NCBI RefSeq assembly: GCF_015706575.1
Contig: NW_024037064.1
Span: 16,075,183 to 16,139,182, forward strand
Source: Patiria miniata
Taxonomy: Eukaryota; Echinodermata; Asteroidea; Valvatida; Asterinidae
Direction of reading: 5' to 3'
DNA length: 64,000 nucleotides
Position numbers and translations under genes: made by a program. Below, piece after piece: positions 61,402-64,000 of this stretch; position 1 is the stretch's first letter, and every line of letters starts with the position of its first letter. The notes under the pieces were generated by a model. It searched no databases. It was not told the DNA's origin and was given only the letters and a program-made list of their open reading frames with translations.

Positions 61402-62124
61402 ATGAATACTGCCGGTTCTTCCGCCGAAGACGTCGTGGAGGACTTAGCCTGTGCAACAGGCGTACCAATGATACTGCCTCCCTGTAAGGGAGCTTCTACG
61501 GTGGAGGATTTTAATTCTTTACCTCCCTGTAAGGGAGCCAATACAACTCCTCCGGCGATGGACGGAGATGAGGTTGTTTGGACGAAGAAGGGCGAGTGTA
61601 AGAGAGTCAAGGCCTCTACAGCCTTTCGGGGTTCGGCTGCGTGGATGAAGAGGAAGAAGACGTCTGAGTTTTACAGGAAGAAGTATGCGTATGTGGATGA
61701 AGAGGACGACTCTTTACCTCCCTGTAAGGGGGCCAGTACAACTACGGTGGAGACGCGTCCTGTGGCTTTAACGGTTAGCCAGATGGGTATCGGTGAACAA
61801 CCACCCGGAGCTTCTACCAAGAAACCGAGGCCTAAGTTCCTTTAGATTGTTCCTGTTGTTAAGAATGGGCGGCTGTACGTGGATGTAGAGGAAGACGTCT
61901 TGAAGAACGATACGGTGGAAACGCGTCCTGCGGACGTGGAGGAAGATCTTGAGTTCTTACTGGCATTGATAAAGAAGTGGACTCCGAATTCGTCGAATGA
62001 CTTTATGATGTCTGTGTTCGTCAATGAGACGCCGGAGGTTAAAGCTCGTGTGAAAAAAGATGTATTTTTGCCTCCAGTTGGCGGGCTAGATTTGCTAAAG
62101 CTAAATCTTTTCTCAGTATTGTGA
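61402..62124 (+). CDS. ORF with three in-frame palindrome modules and one internal UAG
   Basis: From the ATG at 61402 the frame is open to a TAG at 61843-61845, then continues in the same frame to 62124, a total of 240 codons plus one internal stop. Modules translate as LACATGVPM, LPPCKGAST, LPPCKGANTT and again LPPCKGAST. The middle is basic (KRVKASTAFRGSAAWMKRKK). Two related segments, YVDEEDDS...TVETRP and YVDVEEDV...TVETRP (61690-61760 and 61878-61929), form an internal repeat; only the first contains a palindrome module. The UAG could be a sequencing error, a decay mutation or readthrough. Function unknown. Confidence 0.45.
61441..61500. repeat. Composite palindrome module, in frame
   Basis: GCCTGTGCAACAGGC (61447-61461) and CTCCCTGTAAGGGAG (61478-61492) with the same linker as 59961-60022. 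Confidence 0.9.
61511..61547. repeat. Single palindrome module, in frame
   Basis: TTAATTCTTTAC, then CTCCCTGTAAGGGAG (61523-61537) and CCAATACAAC. The flank TTAATTCTTTACC also precedes copies at 57911 and 59469. Confidence 0.9.
61711..61744. repeat. Single palindrome module inside an internal protein repeat
   Basis: CTCCCTGTAAGGGGG with CCAGTACAAC, absent from the paralogous repeat at 61878-61929. Confidence 0.85.
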
Positions 62125-62126
62125 AT

Positions 62127-62186
62127 TAGCTTAGCCTGTGCAACAGGCGTACCAATGAAACTACCTTCTTACGAGCCAATACAAGT
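62127..62186. repeat. Composite palindrome module, intergenic
   Basis: GCCTGTGCAACAGGC (62134-62148), the linker GTACCAATGAAACTAC, then the variant CTTCTTACGAGCCAATACAA. Confidence 0.85.
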
Positions 62187-62972
62187 AACCTGTACGGCCT
62201 GTAAGGCCAATAAATACATGCTGTAAATTGAATGGACCAACGCAGTGGTTCGTCTGCGTCGCAGTCATTAGTTCAGACATCAGTTTGAGCACGTCGCCAC
62301 GTTGGTGCTCCTGCGTGGGTTTTTTCATTCAGATTTATAGTGTACGGGCTGTAAGCCCTATGAATGAACAATTGAACTCTAATGTTTTGGGTGATTTTTA
62401 ACGATTAGCCTGTGTGTCTTCTTTTCCTCCTTACGAGTCAATACAACTACGGCCTGTACGGCCTTTTCAAGTTGATTAAAAACTGGCTGTGATGTGGTTC
62501 ATTGGTCGCTGCCTTATGGGTGGTGTGCCGGTGAGAACTGAGCCTTGTTTTACTGCCTGTGGCGTAGGATTTAGTATTTTAGTGTACGTCCTGTAAGGGC
62601 GTACTTGAGCGGCTTGGCGGAGAATTCTTGGATTTTTGGTTTTTTGGAGTAACGGCCTGCAAGGCCATGATAGCACGAGGAAGGACGACTATCCTGGGTA
62701 ATCTGGGGCGGGTGTGAGAAGCTGAGTGATTACTCAACCTGAGGGATTACTCAACCTGACGTACCAGACGGAACCTGAGGTTTAAAGTTCTTTTTTAAAG
62801 GGATCCGGAAGTCGACAAACCTGATTTTACTAGGGCACCAACCTGAGATTTGGTAAGGTTGTTGGTTTAGATGCCTCCCCTTTTTACAACTTTTTGTGGG
62901 CGTTTCCAACGCGATTAGTTCAGGCATTTCGGCCGCGTTGCGCGTCGGTTTTTTGTCATAGCGGAGTATACA
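62187..62972. other. Non-coding stretch with palindromes and GCGTTGG blocks
   Basis: Palindromes GGCCTGTAAGGCC (62196-62208), GGGCTGTAAGCCC (62346-62358), GGCCTGTACGGCC (62451-62463), an 8-bp stem around TGTAA at 62584-62604 and GGCCTGCAAGGCC (62654-62666). A CCAACGC...GCGTTGG-type block sits at 62907-62945. No gene. Confidence 0.8.
62326..62390. repeat. Leader module with hairpin, copy 2
   Basis: Same cassette as 59727-59800, hairpin at 62346-62358, then CTATGAATGAACAATTG. Confidence 0.85.
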
Positions 62973-63045
62973 TTTTGTACGCTAATCGAGCGCGTTGGTG
63001 TCTCATAGCGGAGTATAGCTTTGTGTGCTTTTATGATCACGTTGG

Positions 63046-63119
63046 TTTCTTCACTCAGATTTATAGTGTACGGGCTGTTAGCCCTATGAATGAACAATTG
63101 TACTCTATTATTTTTTCAG
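63046..63119. repeat. Leader module with hairpin, copy 3
   Basis: Hairpin GGGCTGTTAGCCC (63072-63084) followed by TATGAATGAACAATTGTAC and a TTTTTTCAG at 63110-63119. Confidence 0.85.
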
Positions 63120-63259
63120 TCTATTGTCTGTAAGGTATGTATGAAAATTTGGAATTTGGTCTGGTGCCTCAACGTGTGTCTGTGCAATCCCTATAGGGTT
63201 GCTTTTGTGGGAGGGTCCTCTTTAGGCACGTTGCGCGTCGGCGCGTGGTACCCCTAGCG

Positions 63260-63301
63260 TTGCACGAGACACGTTGATGGGTAATAATTATAAATGTATA
63301 C
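63260..63301 (-). repeat. Terminal inverted repeat, right
   Basis: Inverse of 57730-57771, same 42 bp. Confidence 0.85.
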
Positions 63302-63316
63302 TCCCGGTATTTCGTA

Positions 63317-63653
63317 TTTCGTAGGCTACACTAGCAGGTCTAACCTCCAAATCCAACCATACATTACACACCCTAAAATCCTACACTAGCACGTAAAACG
63401 TGCAAATCCTATTATACAAACCCTACACTAGCACGTTAAACGTGCAAATCCTAATATACAAACCCTACGAAACAACAACCTACCATACATACAAGCCCTA
63501 AAATCCTAATATAACTAACAACCACCTACCATACATACAGGCCCTCAAATCCTAATATAACTAACAACAACCTACCATACATACAGGCCCTAAAATCCTA
63601 ATATACAAAAACAACAACCTACCATACATACAGACCCTAAATCCTACATACCC
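63317..63653. repeat. Spacer of the inverted repeat: short tandem repeats
   Basis: About three ACACTAGCA units of ~42 bp, two with hairpins GCACGTAAAACGTGC (63389-63403) and GCACGTTAAACGTGC (63431-63445), then about four ~48-bp units built on CCTACCATACATACAGGCCC. Entirely non-coding. Confidence 0.85.
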
Positions 63654-64000
63654 TACGAAATACCGGGAGTATACATTTATAATTATTACCCATCAACGTG
63701 TCTCGTGCAACGCTAGGGGTACCACGCGCCGACGCGCAACGTGCCTAAAGAGGACCCTCCCACAAAAAGCAACCCTATAGGGATTGCACAGACACACGTT
63801 GAGGCACCAGACTAAATTCCAAATTTTCATACATACCTTACAAGACAATAGACTGAAAAAATAATAGAGTACAATTGTTCATTCATAGGGCTTACAGACC
63901 GTACACTATAAATCTGAGTGAAGAAAACCAACGTGATCATAAAAGCACACAAAGCTATACTCCGCTATGAGACACCAACGCGCTCTATTAGCGTACAAAA
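63654..64000 (-). repeat. Right arm of the large inverted repeat (cut by window end)
   Basis: Reverse complement of 62973-63316 with minor differences; the pairing is still intact at the last base, so the arm continues outside. Carries the third 42-bp terminal repeat at 63669-63710. Confidence 0.93.

Larger units (their letters stand above)
57730..63301. mobile_element. 5.57-kb element with 42-bp terminal inverted repeats, unknown family
   Basis: The 42 bases at 57730-57771 (starting GTATACATTTATAATTATTA) occur inverted at 63260-63301, apparently identical, and again in direct orientation at 63669-63710 where a second element seems to begin. Inside are degenerate CCCTAA repeats, several ORFs, a TATA-headed transcription unit, CCAACGC/GCGTTGG blocks and more than twenty mini-palindromes. 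No transposase, reverse transcriptase or integrase is recognised. Target duplications are not evident. Confidence 0.6.
62973..63316 (+). repeat. Left arm of a large inverted repeat
   Basis: 344 bp from TTTTGTACGCTAAT to GGTATTTCGTA, matched in reverse by 63654-64000 with a few substitutions and short indels. Contains the leader module, GCAATCCCTATAGGGTTGC and the 42-bp terminal repeat. Confidence 0.93.

Noticed and set aside
60786..62666. CTGTAAGG within the mini-palindromes as 5' splice sites
   Set aside because: GTAAG fits a donor, but the dyad symmetry, the TGCAA variants (which lose GT) and occurrence inside open frames argue against splicing as the main reason for the motif.

Overview
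The window is nuclear DNA of a multicellular animal. The evidence is replication-type histone genes with the metazoan 3' stem-loop, a U2 snRNA gene, a 12-exon membrane transporter gene with GT-AG introns, and dense SINE, LINE, LTR and DNA-transposon relics. H2A and H2B sequence, a sea-urchin-like gag/PBS retroelement and short foldback elements point most simply to a marine invertebrate deuterostome, best guess an echinoderm or other ambulacrarian. Species cannot be fixed from the sequence.

Layout. (1) 1-12920: a tandem array with a 5.6 kb period. Each unit carries, all on the minus strand and in transcription order, U2 snRNA, H4, H3, H2B, H2A, plus a plus-strand tRNA-like sequence; no H1 is present. 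Unit 1 is clean. Unit 2 has several small indels. Unit 3 is riddled with indels and runs into a 500-N gap (12921-13420). (2) 13421-21260: a duplicate of the transporter gene's 3' end and downstream flank, with a degenerate gag-protease retroelement. (3) 21261-25496: intergenic, containing a 2.2 kb element with terminal inverted repeats and internal tandem repeats. (4) 25497-46680: a complete SLC18B1-like major facilitator gene (467 aa). Its introns hold most of the window's mobile DNA: foldback elements, an antisense Myb/SANT-like relic, a split LINE, head-to-head tRNA-SINEs and a hAT element with 8-bp target duplications. (5) 46632-55029: the second copy of segment 2, differing by a clean hAT insertion, a foldback insertion and a 184-bp deletion. 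(6) 55030-57700: a degenerate gene with chromo-like and trihelix-like regions. (7) 57730-64000: an unusual repeat-rich element.

The most unusual region is 57.7-64 kb. A 5.57 kb segment is bounded by identical 42-bp inverted termini, starts with degenerate CCCTAA repeats, and holds several ORFs and a TATA box. It carries more than twenty tiny palindromes whose apex is nearly constant (TGTAA or TGCAA) while the stems differ from copy to copy, both arms changing together. They occur between genes, just upstream of ATG codons and in frame inside ORFs, where one internal protein repeat exists with and without the module. The segment abuts a large inverted repeat (arms about 345 bp) whose right arm runs off the window. 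I recognise no described family that matches this combination.

How the parts relate: histones and U2 are high-demand, non-polyadenylated products and may share amplification and nuclear-body processing (inference). The transporter probably moves polyamines or related amines into vesicles, by homology to human SLC18B1. The duplicated flanks mean either a real ~33 kb tandem duplication or two haplotypes placed in series by the assembler.
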